From the NCBI RefSeq assembly GCF_024346995.1, contig NZ_AP024887.1:2590074-2654073 (forward strand): DNA of 64,000 nucleotides, read 5' to 3'. The translations under genes and the position numbers were made by a program. The notes below the pieces were generated by a model. The model was not told the DNA's origin. It worked only from the letters and a program-made list of their open reading frames with translations, and searched no databases. Below, in pieces: positions 9,374 to 18,459 of the stretch; within the stretch, counting starts at the first letter, position 1, and every line of letters starts with the position of its first letter. The DNA comes from Vibrio palustris. Lineage in GTDB: Bacteria > Pseudomonadota > Gammaproteobacteria > Enterobacterales > Vibrionaceae.

Positions 9374-10384
9374 ATGAAACTAAAAACTCTACTCGCGACG
9401 ACCGCCCTCACGGGACTTACGTTACTCAGTGCTTCAGCTAGCGCCTTTTCTCTCTTCGGCTCCGACGATGATGACACTTTAAAGCTGGGCTACTTAGTTA
9501 AACAACCAGAGGAACCTTGGTTCCAAACAGAATGGGCTTTCGCCGAAAAAGCGAGCAAAGATCTCGATTTTAAATTGATCAAAATGGCCGTCCCTGATGG
9601 TGAAAAAACGTTAAACGCTATCGATACTCTTGCAGCGAGTGGTGCTAAAGGATTCGTTATCTGTACACCGGATCCAAAGTTAGGTCCTGCCATCATGGCG
9701 AAAGCAAAAAGTTATGGGTTAAAAGTTGTGACTGTGGATGACCAATTCTTGAATGCGAAAGGCAAACCAATGAAACAGGTGCCTTTAGTCATGATGGCAG
9801 CCAGCGAAATTGGTCAACGCCAAGGCAATGAACTCGTCAAAGAAATGAAAAAACGCGGCTGGGATCAGTCAAATACCGCGGTTATGGCAATCACAGCTGA
9901 TGAGCTTGATACCGCTCGCCGCCGTGTTGATGGCTCAATTAAGGCAATCAAAGAATCAGGATTCCCTGCAGAGAATATCCACCGCGTTCCAACGAAAACT
10001 AATGATATCCCTGGCGCATTGGACGCAGCAAACTCCCTACTCGTGCAATACCCAAATGTTAAACAATGGCTGATTGTCGGAATGAACGATAACACCGTGC
10101 TTGGTGGCGTACGTGCAACTGAAGGCCAAGGATTCAATGCTCAGAACGTTATCGGTATTGGTATTAACGGTGTGGATGCGGTGAATGAACTGGCGAAGTC
10201 AAAACCAACAGGGTTCTACGGCTCGCTACTTCCTAGCCCAGATGTACATGGCTACAAAAGTATTGAATCACTCTACAAATGGGTGAAAGACGGGGTTGAA
10301 CCGAAAAAATTCGTTGAGGTAACGGATGTCGTCCTTATCACTCGTGACAATTACAAAGCAGAACTGGCGAAAAAAGGCCTATAA
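9374..10384 (+). CDS. araF: AraF, periplasmic L-arabinose-binding protein
   Basis: Substrate-binding protein of the arabinose ABC importer. The mature sequence is strikingly close to E. coli AraF: LVKQPEEPWFQTEW, PDGEKTLNAID, TPDPKLGPAI, ELDTARRRVDGS, and GFYGSLLPSPDVHGYKS. The second ATG (9374) was chosen over 9365 because it opens a clean signal peptide (MKLKTLLATTALTGL..., with ASA before the likely cleavage) and has GCGGA eight bases upstream. A short acidic stretch (FGSDDDD) sits just after the predicted cleavage site and is absent from E. coli AraF as I recall it. First gene of araFGH. Confidence 0.97.
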   Translation: MKLKTLLATTALTGLTLLSASASAFSLFGSDDDDTLKLGYLVKQPEEPWFQTEWAFAEKASKDLDFKLIKMAVPDGEKTLNAIDTLAASGAKGFVICTPDPKLGPAIMAKAKSYGLKVVTVDDQFLNAKGKPMKQVPLVMMAASEIGQRQGNELVKEMKKRGWDQSNTAVMAITADELDTARRRVDGSIKAIKESGFPAENIHRVPTKTNDIPGALDAANSLLVQYPNVKQWLIVGMNDNTVLGGVRATEGQGFNAQNVIGIGINGVDAVNELAKSKPTGFYGSLLPSPDVHGYKSIESLYKWVKDGVEPKKFVEVTDVVLITRDNYKAELAKKGL

Positions 10385-10415
10385 ATCTCGCCCTCATAAT
10401 TATAAATGCGTTTTT

Positions 10416-10437
10416 GGCGGTCACTACGGTGACCGCC
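10416..10437 (+). other. Intra-operon hairpin between araF and araG
   Basis: GGCGGTCAC, loop TACG, GTGACCGCC: a perfect 9-bp GC-rich stem in the 75-bp araF-araG gap with no U-tract after it. It probably protects the araF mRNA 3' end so that binding protein is made in excess of the ATPase and permease. Confidence 0.65.
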
Positions 10438-10459
10438 ATGCAACCAAGGAGAGAAGGTC

Positions 10460-11974
10460 ATGGATAACGCCCCTTCATACCTCGAATTTTGTAACATTTC
10501 TAAACACTTTCCAGGCGTAAAAGCGCTAACTGATATTAGTTTTAGAGCCAATAGCGGAAGCGTACATGCCCTTATGGGTGAAAATGGCGCAGGTAAATCA
10601 ACTCTTTTAAAAACCTTAAGTGGCTTACACCAGCCGACTGAAGGACATTTCAATATTGATGGTAAAGACTATACATTTACCAATGCAAATGACGCCTTAG
10701 ACCAAGGCATTGCAATCATTTATCAAGAGCTCAATCTCGTTCCTGAGCTCAGTGTGGCGGAAAATATCTTCCTAGGACAATTCCCGACTCATAATGGTCG
10801 TGTCGATTTTGACACACTCAATAAAAAAGCACGTGAACAACTAGAACGCTTAGGCGAATACTTTGATCCCTCCTACCCGCTTAAAGATTTTTCTATTGGG
10901 CAATGGCAGATGGTCGAAATTGCGAAAGCACTTAGCCGTAACGCACAAATTATTGCCTTCGACGAACCAACCAGTAGTTTGTCGCAACGTGAGATTGAAA
11001 ACCTATTTAAAGTGATTCGCGAACTGCGTGATTCAGGAAAAATTATTCTTTATGTCTCGCACCGCATGGAAGAGATTTTCCACCTCTGTGATGCTTTAAC
11101 TATTTTCAAAGATGGCACCCATGTAGAAACATTCCACGACCTTAGCAAACTGACCCATGACCGGTTAGTCGAGTTGATGGTTGGTCGAGAAATCGATGAT
11201 ATTTATAACTATCGCTCACGACCACTCGGTGAAAGTGGCTTACGTCTTGAAAACATAGAAGGTCATGGCCTTACTGCCCCAGTCTCTTTGGATATTAAAC
11301 AAGGAGAGATTTTAGGATTATTTGGCTTGGTCGGTGCTGGGCGTACTGAATTGACACGTTTGATTTTCGGCGCTGAGAAATATACTAACGGCACACTCTA
11401 TCACCATGGAGTACCACTCAAAGTACAAAGTCCGGAAGATGCGATTCGTGCCGGTATTACGTTATGCCCAGAAGATCGTAAGGCTGACGGGATCGTGCCT
11501 ATTTTATCCGTTGCCGAAAATACGAATATTAGCGCCCGCCGCTGGAATTTACGCTTCAAAAGCCTGATTGATTTTAAGTGGGAAGGCGAAAATGCTCAAA
11601 AACAACGTAAGTCGCTCAATATTAAAACATCGTCATTAGAACAACGTATCGGTGATCTTTCCGGGGGAAACCAACAAAAAGTGATTTTAGGTCGCTGGCT
11701 ATCTACTGCCATGAGCGTGATCTTACTCGATGAGCCCACTCGTGGTATCGACATCGGAGCCAAATCTGAAATTTACGAGTTAATTTTTAAGTTAGCGGAA
11801 AATGGCGTCACCGTTTTGGTGGTGTCGAGTGATTTACCTGAAGTGCTAGGCATTTCAGATCGCCTACTTGTGATGAAAGAAGGCGCGATTTCTGGTGAAT
11901 TACAACGCGATGAATTTAACGAACAAACCGCACTGCGCCTTGCCATGATAGGCAAGGATCAGACCGCAGCTTAA
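10460..11974 (+). CDS. araG: AraG, arabinose ABC importer ATPase
   Basis: Double nucleotide-binding-domain ATPase of the carbohydrate uptake CUT2 type, 504 residues as in E. coli. The N-terminal domain has Walker A GENGAGKSTLLKT and Walker B IIAFDEPTSSLSQ. The C-terminal domain has a degenerate Walker A (GLVGAGRTELTR), the signature LSGGNQQKV, and VILLDEPTRGID. An AAGGAG Shine-Dalgarno lies upstream. It follows the araF hairpin and precedes araH by 17 bases. It works at the cytoplasmic face of the membrane with AraH. Confidence 0.97.
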   Translation: MDNAPSYLEFCNISKHFPGVKALTDISFRANSGSVHALMGENGAGKSTLLKTLSGLHQPTEGHFNIDGKDYTFTNANDALDQGIAIIYQELNLVPELSVAENIFLGQFPTHNGRVDFDTLNKKAREQLERLGEYFDPSYPLKDFSIGQWQMVEIAKALSRNAQIIAFDEPTSSLSQREIENLFKVIRELRDSGKIILYVSHRMEEIFHLCDALTIFKDGTHVETFHDLSKLTHDRLVELMVGREIDDIYNYRSRPLGESGLRLENIEGHGLTAPVSLDIKQGEILGLFGLVGAGRTELTRLIFGAEKYTNGTLYHHGVPLKVQSPEDAIRAGITLCPEDRKADGIVPILSVAENTNISARRWNLRFKSLIDFKWEGENAQKQRKSLNIKTSSLEQRIGDLSGGNQQKVILGRWLSTAMSVILLDEPTRGIDIGAKSEIYELIFKLAENGVTVLVVSSDLPEVLGISDRLLVMKEGAISGELQRDEFNEQTALRLAMIGKDQTAA

Positions 11975-11991
11975 ATACAAGGATTCTAGAT

Positions 11992-12975
11992 ATGTCAGTA
12001 TCAACTTCTCATTCACAAGAAAATGCTAACAAAAAACGTTCAATAAGTCTGGCGGGGATTTGGGACACGTTTGGTATGTTAATCGTGTTCGCCGTCTTAT
12101 TCCTACTCTGTAGCTTATTTATTCCTTACTTTGCCACCTTTATTAATATGAAAGGCCTAGGGCTGGCTATTTCCATGAGTGGCATGGTCGCCTGTGCCAT
12201 GTTGTTTTGCCTTGCTTGTGGCGAGTTAGACCTGTCGGTAGCATCCGTTATCGCCTGCTCCGGTGTCGTCACAGCAGTGGCCATTAATGCCACCAGCAGT
12301 GTCGCACTCGGTATCGGCGCAGGATTACTCTCAGGGGTCGCATTTGGTTTACTCAATGGGTTTATCATTGCTAAATTACAAATTAACGCACTAATTACCA
12401 CGCTTGCTACCATGCAGATCGCCCGTGGTCTCGGCTATATTATTTCGGATGGGAAAGCGGTTGGTATTACTGAAGAGAGCTTCTTCTCTCTGGGTAACTC
12501 ATCATTGTTCGGTATCCCTACTCCCGTATGGCTAACCATCGCCGCTTTCATCATTTTTGCCTTTCTACTTAACCGCACCGTTTATGGTAGAAACACCTTA
12601 GCGATTGGCGGCAATGAAGAAGCAGCACGTTTGGCTGGGGTAAGCGTTGTTAAAACGAAGATGTGGATTTTTGTTATCTCTGGTTTTATTTCCGCACTCG
12701 CTGGCGTCATTCTGGCTGCCCGTATGACCAGTGGACAACCCATGACGTCTGTTGGCTTTGAGCTCGTGGTGATTTCAGCATGTGTCTTGGGTGGTGTGTC
12801 ACTGAAAGGCGGTATTGGTAAAGTCTCCTACGTCATTGCGGGTGTGCTTATTTTAGGTACTGTTGAAAACGCCATGAATCTACTTAATATGTCACCATTC
12901 GCACAATATGTTGTACGTGGTAGCATTTTACTAGCTGCGGTTATTTTTGACCGTTATAAACAGAAAAAACGTTAA
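11992..12975 (+). CDS. araH: AraH, arabinose ABC importer permease
   Basis: Inner-membrane permease of the CUT2 family, 327 residues (E. coli AraH 328). After a short charged N-terminus there are many hydrophobic spans. The motif GELDLSVASVIACSGV and the GGNEEAARLAGVSV loop that contacts the ATPase are typical of RbsC/AraH proteins. Last gene of araFGH, followed by an intrinsic terminator. Confidence 0.96.
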   Translation: MSVSTSHSQENANKKRSISLAGIWDTFGMLIVFAVLFLLCSLFIPYFATFINMKGLGLAISMSGMVACAMLFCLACGELDLSVASVIACSGVVTAVAINATSSVALGIGAGLLSGVAFGLLNGFIIAKLQINALITTLATMQIARGLGYIISDGKAVGITEESFFSLGNSSLFGIPTPVWLTIAAFIIFAFLLNRTVYGRNTLAIGGNEEAARLAGVSVVKTKMWIFVISGFISALAGVILAARMTSGQPMTSVGFELVVISACVLGGVSLKGGIGKVSYVIAGVLILGTVENAMNLLNMSPFAQYVVRGSILLAAVIFDRYKQKKR

Positions 12976-13002
12976 ATAAAATCTCCCGTCTTTTTATTTT
13001 AC

Positions 13003-13033
13003 AGAGCCTAAATAATATTTAGGCTCTTTTTTT
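13003..13033 (+). terminator. Intrinsic terminator of araFGH
   Basis: AGAGCCTAAAT, loop AAT, ATTTAGGCTCT gives a perfect 11-bp stem followed by a run of seven T, 27 bases after the araH stop. Confidence 0.9.
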
Positions 13034-13127
13034 ATATCAATTATTCTTCATTATTTATTTCTATAATTAAATTAAATATTTATTTTAATATCAAAAATAA
13101 ATCAATCCTATTTTTTTGTGAACAAGA

Positions 13128-13165
13128 TGTAAAAATACTTGCTATTAAAATGGATAATTCCGCTA
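13128..13165 (+). promoter_or_regulatory. AraC half-site pair upstream of the second sugar ABC operon
   Basis: TGTAAAAATACTTGCTA (13128-13144) and AATGGATAATTCCGCTA (13149-13165) are direct repeats exactly 21 bp apart. The second differs at one position from the araF-proximal site at 9253-9269, and the match continues into the flanking CT. This places the YtfQ-type operon under AraC. Confidence 0.68.
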
Positions 13166-13177
13166 CTAAAAATGTTA

Positions 13178-13193
13178 TGTGATTAATCTCGAC
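13178..13193 (+). promoter_or_regulatory. CRP-like box upstream of the YtfQ-type operon
   Basis: TGTGA, six bases, TCGAC: a full left half and a partial right half of a CRP site, 13 bases after the AraC half-site. This is almost the same layout as at araF. A TATATG at 13213-13218 would fit a -10 with CRP near -41. Confidence 0.5.
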
Positions 13194-13301
13194 TACCTGA
13201 AATAATTATAAATATATGCTTTCTAACGCATACTAATAATAGATATATATTTTAATTTAAATCCGTGAAATAAATCCGTTAACAAAAATAGGAACATCAA
13301 T

Positions 13302-14264
13302 ATGTTTAAAAAACTTTCTACAGCTGTAGCAATCAGTTCATTATTGATGTCTGGTTCGCTTATGGCGCAATCCCTTACTGTAGGTTTTTCGCAAATAGGG
13401 TCTGAATCAGGTTGGAGAGCGGCAGAAACGTCTGTTGCCAAAACTGAAGCAGCCAAACGAGACATCAACTTAAAAATATCCGATGCTCAACAAAAACAAG
13501 AAAACCAAATCAAAGCAGTACGCTCATTTATTGCACAAGGCGTCGATGCGATTTTTATTGCGCCTGTGGTACAAACTGGTTGGGGCCCTGTCCTAGAAGA
13601 AGCCAAAGATTATGACATTCCCGTTTTTCTTCTTGACCGTGGCATCAGTGTCAAAGATAAGTCTCTTTATATGACGGCGATTACCGCTGACAACGTCTTG
13701 GAAGGCAAAGTGGCTGGAGACTGGCTAATCAGTAAAGTGAAAGATCGTAAAAACTGTGACGTCGTCGAGCTGCAAGGGACGGTTGGCGCAAGCGTCGCTC
13801 TCGATCGTAAAAAAGGTTTCCACGAAGCGATAGAAAATACGAAAAACATCCACATTGTTCGAACTCAATCTGGCGAATTTACTCGTAGTAAAGGTAAAGA
13901 AGTCATGGAGAGTTTTATTAAAGCCGAAAATGATGGAAAGAATATTTGTGCCGTTTTTTCACATAACGACGATATGGCAATTGGTGCCATTCAAGCAATA
14001 AAAGAAGCAGGTTTACAACCTGGAAAAGATATTTTAATCGTCTCTATCGATGCGGTTCCTGATATTTTCAAAGCAATGAAAAAAGGTGAAAGTAACGCCA
14101 CTGTTGAATTAACACCAAATATGGCAGGCCCTGCTTTTGATGCGCTGGTTGCTTATAAAGAAAAAGGCATTACTCCACCGAAAAAAATAGTGACAAAATC
14201 AACATTATTCTTGCCTAAAGATGCCGACAAAGAACTAAAACTCAAAGAAAACCTTGGTTATTAA
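13302..14264 (+). CDS. ytfQ: YtfQ-like periplasmic sugar-binding protein
   Basis: Substrate-binding protein closely similar to E. coli YtfQ, which binds galactofuranose. Shared runs include LTVGFSQIGSESGWRAAE, QKQENQIKAVRSF, QGVDAIFIAPVV, ELQGTVGASVALDRKKGF and RSKGKEVMESFIKAEN. A signal peptide covers about residues 1-22, ending SLMAQS. AGGA precedes the ATG. The promoter carries an AraC site pair and a CRP-like box, so the ligand here may be L-arabinose in furanose form or an arabinoside rather than galactofuranose; that part is inference. Confidence 0.93.
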   Translation: MFKKLSTAVAISSLLMSGSLMAQSLTVGFSQIGSESGWRAAETSVAKTEAAKRDINLKISDAQQKQENQIKAVRSFIAQGVDAIFIAPVVQTGWGPVLEEAKDYDIPVFLLDRGISVKDKSLYMTAITADNVLEGKVAGDWLISKVKDRKNCDVVELQGTVGASVALDRKKGFHEAIENTKNIHIVRTQSGEFTRSKGKEVMESFIKAENDGKNICAVFSHNDDMAIGAIQAIKEAGLQPGKDILIVSIDAVPDIFKAMKKGESNATVELTPNMAGPAFDALVAYKEKGITPPKKIVTKSTLFLPKDADKELKLKENLGY

Positions 14265-14301
14265 GCGACTTTATTAACGTAAAGGTTACTAGGAAAGTTC
14301 T

Positions 14302-14329
14302 ATACCCATACTCCCTTGAGTATGGGTAT
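14302..14329 (+). other. Intra-operon hairpin between the binding-protein and ATPase genes
   Basis: ATACCCATACTC, loop CCTT, GAGTATGGGTAT: a perfect 12-bp stem in the 81-bp gap, without a U-tract. It occupies the same place as the hairpin between araF and araG and probably serves the same differential-expression role. Confidence 0.65.
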
Positions 14330-14345
14330 CACAACGGAGTGAAGA

Positions 14346-15857
14346 ATGATGTCTACAGAAACGTCACACACTGATTTATTGCTCGATGCAAAACGCATTT
14401 GCAAATTTTTCCCCGGTGTAAAAGCCTTAGAAAATGTCGACTTTTCGCTACGTAAAGGCGAAATAATGGCACTTTTAGGTGAAAACGGTGCGGGTAAATC
14501 AACTTTAGTCAAAACACTGACTGGTGTTTATCAAAAGGACTCTGGTGACATTCGGTTGGAGGGGCAAACTGTCTCGCCACAAAGCACTGCCGATGCGCAA
14601 CAACTGGGAATTGGTACCGTATATCAAGAGGTTAACCTTCTCCCCAATATGTCCATTATGGATAATTTATTCATTGGGCACGAGCCGAAAAAATTCGGCT
14701 TTGTCGATAGAAAAACGATGGCTATTAAAGCGCAAGAGATTGTGGAAAGCTATGGTTTGAACATTGATGTCAGCTTACCTCTCAATCAATTTTCCGTTGC
14801 AATACAGCAAGTCATCGCTATTGCGCGGGCGATTTCAATGTCTGCGAAGATTCTGATATTAGATGAGCCTACCGCCAGCTTAGATGGCAATGAAGTGAAA
14901 ATGCTGTTTGATATCATGCGTGATCTTAAACAACAGGGTGTCAGCCTCGTGTTTATCACGCACTTTCTCGATCAAGTGTATGAAGTCAGCGACCGCATTA
15001 CTGTATTACGTAACGGTCAATTGGTGGGAACTCGTGAAACAGCAGAGTTACCGCAAATTGAACTCGTGCAAATGATGCTCGGTCACGAACTTGACGGTAA
15101 CGCTATGCAGCGTGCGGGCAAAACCAAATGGCAAGGTAACTCAGTTATTAAGCTATCAGACTTTGGCAAGAAAGGCACCATAGACCCCTTTGATATGGAA
15201 ATTCATGCTGGGGAAATTGTCGGCTTAGCCGGACTACTCGGCTCAGGCCGAACAGAAACCGCACAAGTCATCTTTGGGATACAACCTAGTGACTCTGGCG
15301 AGTGTCAATTGCATGGCAAGCCTGTCTCTATAAAAAGTGCACGCCAAGCCTCACACCTCGGTCTTGGGTACTGTCCAGAAGATCGTAAAACTGATGGTAT
15401 CATTGGCGCAGCTTCAGTCCGTGAAAACATCATATTAGCGCTACAGGCACAACGTGGTTGGTTCAAGCCTCTTTCAACCAAGGAGCAGGCAGAAATCGCG
15501 GAACGCTTTGTTAAACAGCTCGCGATTAAAACCCCCAATATCGAACAACCGATCGAATTCCTTTCAGGCGGTAACCAACAAAAAGTCTTACTTGCACGAT
15601 GGCTACTGACCAAACCGAAATTCTTGATTCTCGATGAGCCTACCCGCGGTATTGATGTCGGGGCACACGCAGAAATCATTCGTTTAATAGAAAGTCTCTG
15701 TGCTGATGGCCTCGCGTTATTAGTCATTTCATCAGAGCTCGAAGAACTCACCGGGTATGCCGATCGAGTCATGGTATTAAAAGATCGCAAGCAAGTCGCT
15801 GAAATTTCTTCTGAAGAACTTTCTGTCCCAGCCATCATGCAAGCGATAGCAAATTAA
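14346..15857 (+). CDS. ytfR: YtfR-like sugar ABC importer ATPase
   Basis: Tandem-domain CUT2 ATPase of 503 residues. Domain 1 has Walker A GENGAGKSTLVKT and Walker B ILILDEPTASLDG. Domain 2 has GLLGSGRTETAQ, the signature LSGGNQQKVLL and FLILDEPTRGID. Two adjacent ATGs open the frame, and GGAG six bases before the first supports it. It is followed after nine bases by the first permease gene. It energises the importer with the two downstream permeases. Confidence 0.94.
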   Translation: MMSTETSHTDLLLDAKRICKFFPGVKALENVDFSLRKGEIMALLGENGAGKSTLVKTLTGVYQKDSGDIRLEGQTVSPQSTADAQQLGIGTVYQEVNLLPNMSIMDNLFIGHEPKKFGFVDRKTMAIKAQEIVESYGLNIDVSLPLNQFSVAIQQVIAIARAISMSAKILILDEPTASLDGNEVKMLFDIMRDLKQQGVSLVFITHFLDQVYEVSDRITVLRNGQLVGTRETAELPQIELVQMMLGHELDGNAMQRAGKTKWQGNSVIKLSDFGKKGTIDPFDMEIHAGEIVGLAGLLGSGRTETAQVIFGIQPSDSGECQLHGKPVSIKSARQASHLGLGYCPEDRKTDGIIGAASVRENIILALQAQRGWFKPLSTKEQAEIAERFVKQLAIKTPNIEQPIEFLSGGNQQKVLLARWLLTKPKFLILDEPTRGIDVGAHAEIIRLIESLCADGLALLVISSELEELTGYADRVMVLKDRKQVAEISSEELSVPAIMQAIAN

Positions 15858-15866
15858 GGCGATATT

Positions 15867-16892
15867 ATGAGTGTTTTAAATCCTACGTCTGAATCCGGAT
15901 CGCATAAGAAACGATCATTTCATATGCCGAAGGGGACGCCACAATTAGCGGCATTGGTGCTATTACTGATCGTCAATAGCCTTATCGCAGACAACTTTTT
16001 CTCTATCAATATTCAGGATGGGCGCTTGTTTGGTAGTACCATCGATATTTTAAATCGTGGTGCTCCCGTTGCCCTACTAACCATTGGTATGACACTAGTC
16101 ATCGCAACTGGGGGAATTGATCTCTCGGTCGGTGCAGTCATGGCAATTAGTGGCGCTGTGATGGCAAGCTTAGCCTCACAAGGCTACGAACCTAGTTTTA
16201 TCTTAATATGCGCAGTAGCTTCTGGCGCCGCATGTGGACTATGGAACGGGTTCTTAGTGGCTGTATTCAAAATTCAGCCCATTGTTGCCACGCTTATTTT
16301 GATGGTCGCCGGGCGAGGCATTGCTCAGCTCATCACGAAAGGACAAGTGATTACCTTTACCAACGACACTTTATCTTGGCTAGGGAGTGGCTCATTTTTA
16401 TACCTTCCAACCCCAGTATGGCTTATGGTATTTGCCGCCCTCGCAATTTGGTTGCTTACCAAAAAAACGGCGCTTGGCTTATTCATAGAGTCGGTTGGTA
16501 TCAATATTAAAGCCGCCAAAAATGCTGGCATTCACACCCCTGCAATAGTGATGTCTGTGTATGTCGTGAGTGGCATCATGGCTTCAATTGCAGGCATCGT
16601 TGTCGCCGCCGATATTCAAGGCGCCGATGCGAATAACGCGGGTTTGTGGCTAGAAATGGATGCCATCTTAGCGGTGGTCATTGGCGGCACATCACTCATG
16701 GGGGGCCGTTTTAACTTATTCACCGCTCTCATTGGCGCTTATATCATCCAAAGTATTAATACGGGCATTCTATTATCTGGTTATCAACCACAATGGAATC
16801 AAATCGTGAAAGCCATCGTGGTACTCATTGTGCTGGTGTTGCAATCTCCGGCTGTGATTCGCGCTATTAAAGGGAGAATGAAGAATGATTAA
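15867..16892 (+). CDS. ytfT: YtfT-like sugar ABC importer permease
   Basis: CUT2-family inner-membrane permease, 341 residues, with about eight to ten hydrophobic spans. The GGIDLSVGAVMAISGAV motif and the VGINIKAAKNAGI coupling loop match RbsC/YtfT proteins. Its 3' end overlaps the next permease gene by eight bases, so the two permeases are translationally coupled and probably form a heterodimer. Confidence 0.93.
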   Translation: MSVLNPTSESGSHKKRSFHMPKGTPQLAALVLLLIVNSLIADNFFSINIQDGRLFGSTIDILNRGAPVALLTIGMTLVIATGGIDLSVGAVMAISGAVMASLASQGYEPSFILICAVASGAACGLWNGFLVAVFKIQPIVATLILMVAGRGIAQLITKGQVITFTNDTLSWLGSGSFLYLPTPVWLMVFAALAIWLLTKKTALGLFIESVGINIKAAKNAGIHTPAIVMSVYVVSGIMASIAGIVVAADIQGADANNAGLWLEMDAILAVVIGGTSLMGGRFNLFTALIGAYIIQSINTGILLSGYQPQWNQIVKAIVVLIVLVLQSPAVIRAIKGRMKND

Positions 16893-17886
16893 ACGTCATT
16901 TCCCACTGTTTATTACCATCAGTGTTTTCCTGATTGGCTACTTTCTTTGTATGTTGGAATTCCCCGCATTCATGACCACTCGGGTTATCTGTAACATCCT
17001 GACCGATAATGCCTTCCTCGGCATTCTTGCCGTCGGCATGACCTTTGTTATCTTATCGGGTGGCATTGATTTATCCGTAGGGTCTGTGATTGCTTTTACC
17101 GGCGTGCTCATGGCGACCTTGATTAGCCATGGTATTCATCCATATACGGCGATGTTGATCACCTTGCTTGCTGGCGCCTTATTTGGGGCGTTCATGGGAT
17201 GGATCATCGATACACTCAAGATTCCCTCCTTCATCGTCACATTGGCGGGGATGTTCTTTTTACGTGGGACAAGCTTTCTGATTTCGGAGCAGTCCATTCC
17301 CATTGAGCATCCGACATTCCACGCGTTATCGCGCGCCTCATGGCATATCTGGGGCGGGGGTCGCCTAAGTTTAATCGCCATTATTATGTTAGTTGTCGTT
17401 GCCATCGGCATGCTATTAGCCCACCGTACACGCTTTGGTAATAACGTTTATGCCGTGGGAGGCAACCCTACTTCAGCGTCACTTATGGGTATTTCAGTAA
17501 GAATGACGACGATTGGTATTTATACCTTATCAACGCTTTTAGCTTCACTGGCTGGGATTGTATTTTCTATTTATACCTCAGCAGGTTATCCACTGGCCGC
17601 AGTCGGAGTTGAGCTCGATGCCATTGCTGCTGTGGTGATTGGCGGGACGTTATTATCTGGTGGGGTTGGTACCGTATTTGGCTCTCTTTTTGGGGTACTC
17701 ATCCAGGGGTTGATCCAAACCTATATCACCTTTGACGGTACATTAAGCTCATGGTGGACCAAAATCATTGTGGGGATTTTATTATTTACCTTCATTGGTA
17801 TGCAGCGTTTACTGATTGTGATCAGTGAAAGACGGAAAGTAGTACAGACTGCTCGTTCGGATAACAAGGTTCCTGCGCCGAGCTAG
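16885..17886 (+). CDS. yjfF: YjfF-like sugar ABC importer permease
   Basis: Second CUT2 permease of the operon, 333 residues. It has GGIDLSVGSVIAFTGVL, the GGNPTSASLMGISV coupling loop and the IGGTLLSGGVGTVFGS segment. The pairing of two different permeases is characteristic of the YtfQRT-YjfF system. A terminator follows. From memory, similar AraC-controlled transporters have been named AraUVWZ in Shewanella reconstructions; I cannot verify that here. Confidence 0.92.
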   Translation: MIKRHFPLFITISVFLIGYFLCMLEFPAFMTTRVICNILTDNAFLGILAVGMTFVILSGGIDLSVGSVIAFTGVLMATLISHGIHPYTAMLITLLAGALFGAFMGWIIDTLKIPSFIVTLAGMFFLRGTSFLISEQSIPIEHPTFHALSRASWHIWGGGRLSLIAIIMLVVVAIGMLLAHRTRFGNNVYAVGGNPTSASLMGISVRMTTIGIYTLSTLLASLAGIVFSIYTSAGYPLAAVGVELDAIAAVVIGGTLLSGGVGTVFGSLFGVLIQGLIQTYITFDGTLSSWWTKIIVGILLFTFIGMQRLLIVISERRKVVQTARSDNKVPAPS

Positions 17887-17920
17887 TCAGTGCTCGAATC
17901 CTATTTGCCTTTTCAATTTT

Positions 17921-17960
17921 CCCCTCTGGTATTTGAGTCCGCTTTCCAGAGGGGCTTTTT
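17921..17960 (+). terminator. Intrinsic terminator of the YtfQ-type operon
   Basis: CCCCTCTGG pairs with CCAGAGGGG (17946-17954) and CTTTTT follows. The T-run overlaps the stop codon of the convergent ybaN gene. Confidence 0.85.
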
Positions 17961-18357
17961 ATTTCTGCTCCGGCAAAGCAGGTTTATTTTGTACTTGTTC
18001 AATGGATTCTGGACGTCGCCAAATAACGCACAACGCAATTAACATCCCACCAGACGCACTCAATACAATCCACAATGGCGTATTATGAATCATCAAAATA
18101 CCAAAACATACAGATATCGACAGCGTAGAAAGCCATTTGTTACGACGTGAAATAATCTTGCCATTTTGCCAGTTGAAAATCATGTCACGAAAGAATGGTT
18201 TCGACATCAAGAATCGATAAATGGTCGGCGAACCTTTCGCCGATGCCCAAGCACTTAAAATCACAAACTCAGTCGCCGGCAAACCTGGCAGTAATACTCC
18301 TGCGAAGGCAAGTAATAAACTCACCACCGCAATGATCTTATACATCCATAACCGCAT
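17959..18357 (-). CDS. ybaN: YbaN family inner-membrane protein (DUF454)
   Basis: A 132-residue protein with two hydrophobic segments near the N-terminus (IIAVVSLLLAFAGVLLPGLP) and two near the C-terminus, plus the family motif LPGLPATEFVILSAWASAKGSP followed by a short amphipathic linker. DUF454 proteins are small membrane proteins of unknown function. A GTG at 18366 would add three codons, but the ATG at 18357 has AGGT at good distance. It converges on the upstream sugar transporter. Confidence 0.85.
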   Translation of the reverse strand: MRLWMYKIIAVVSLLLAFAGVLLPGLPATEFVILSAWASAKGSPTIYRFLMSKPFFRDMIFNWQNGKIISRRNKWLSTLSISVCFGILMIHNTPLWIVLSASGGMLIALCVIWRRPESIEQVQNKPALPEQK

Positions 18358-18459
18358 GGCTATCACCTACCCGAGAAATTCACTCAGAGTATAGATGAAG
18401 CGGTTGCCCTTAGGAACCACTTGTATTCTCGAATCCATCAGTAAGGTGGTGTGGTCAGT

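Noticed and set aside
13223..13468. Open frame antisense to the start of the YtfQ-like gene
   Set aside because: It overlaps a clearly identified gene and has no family features.
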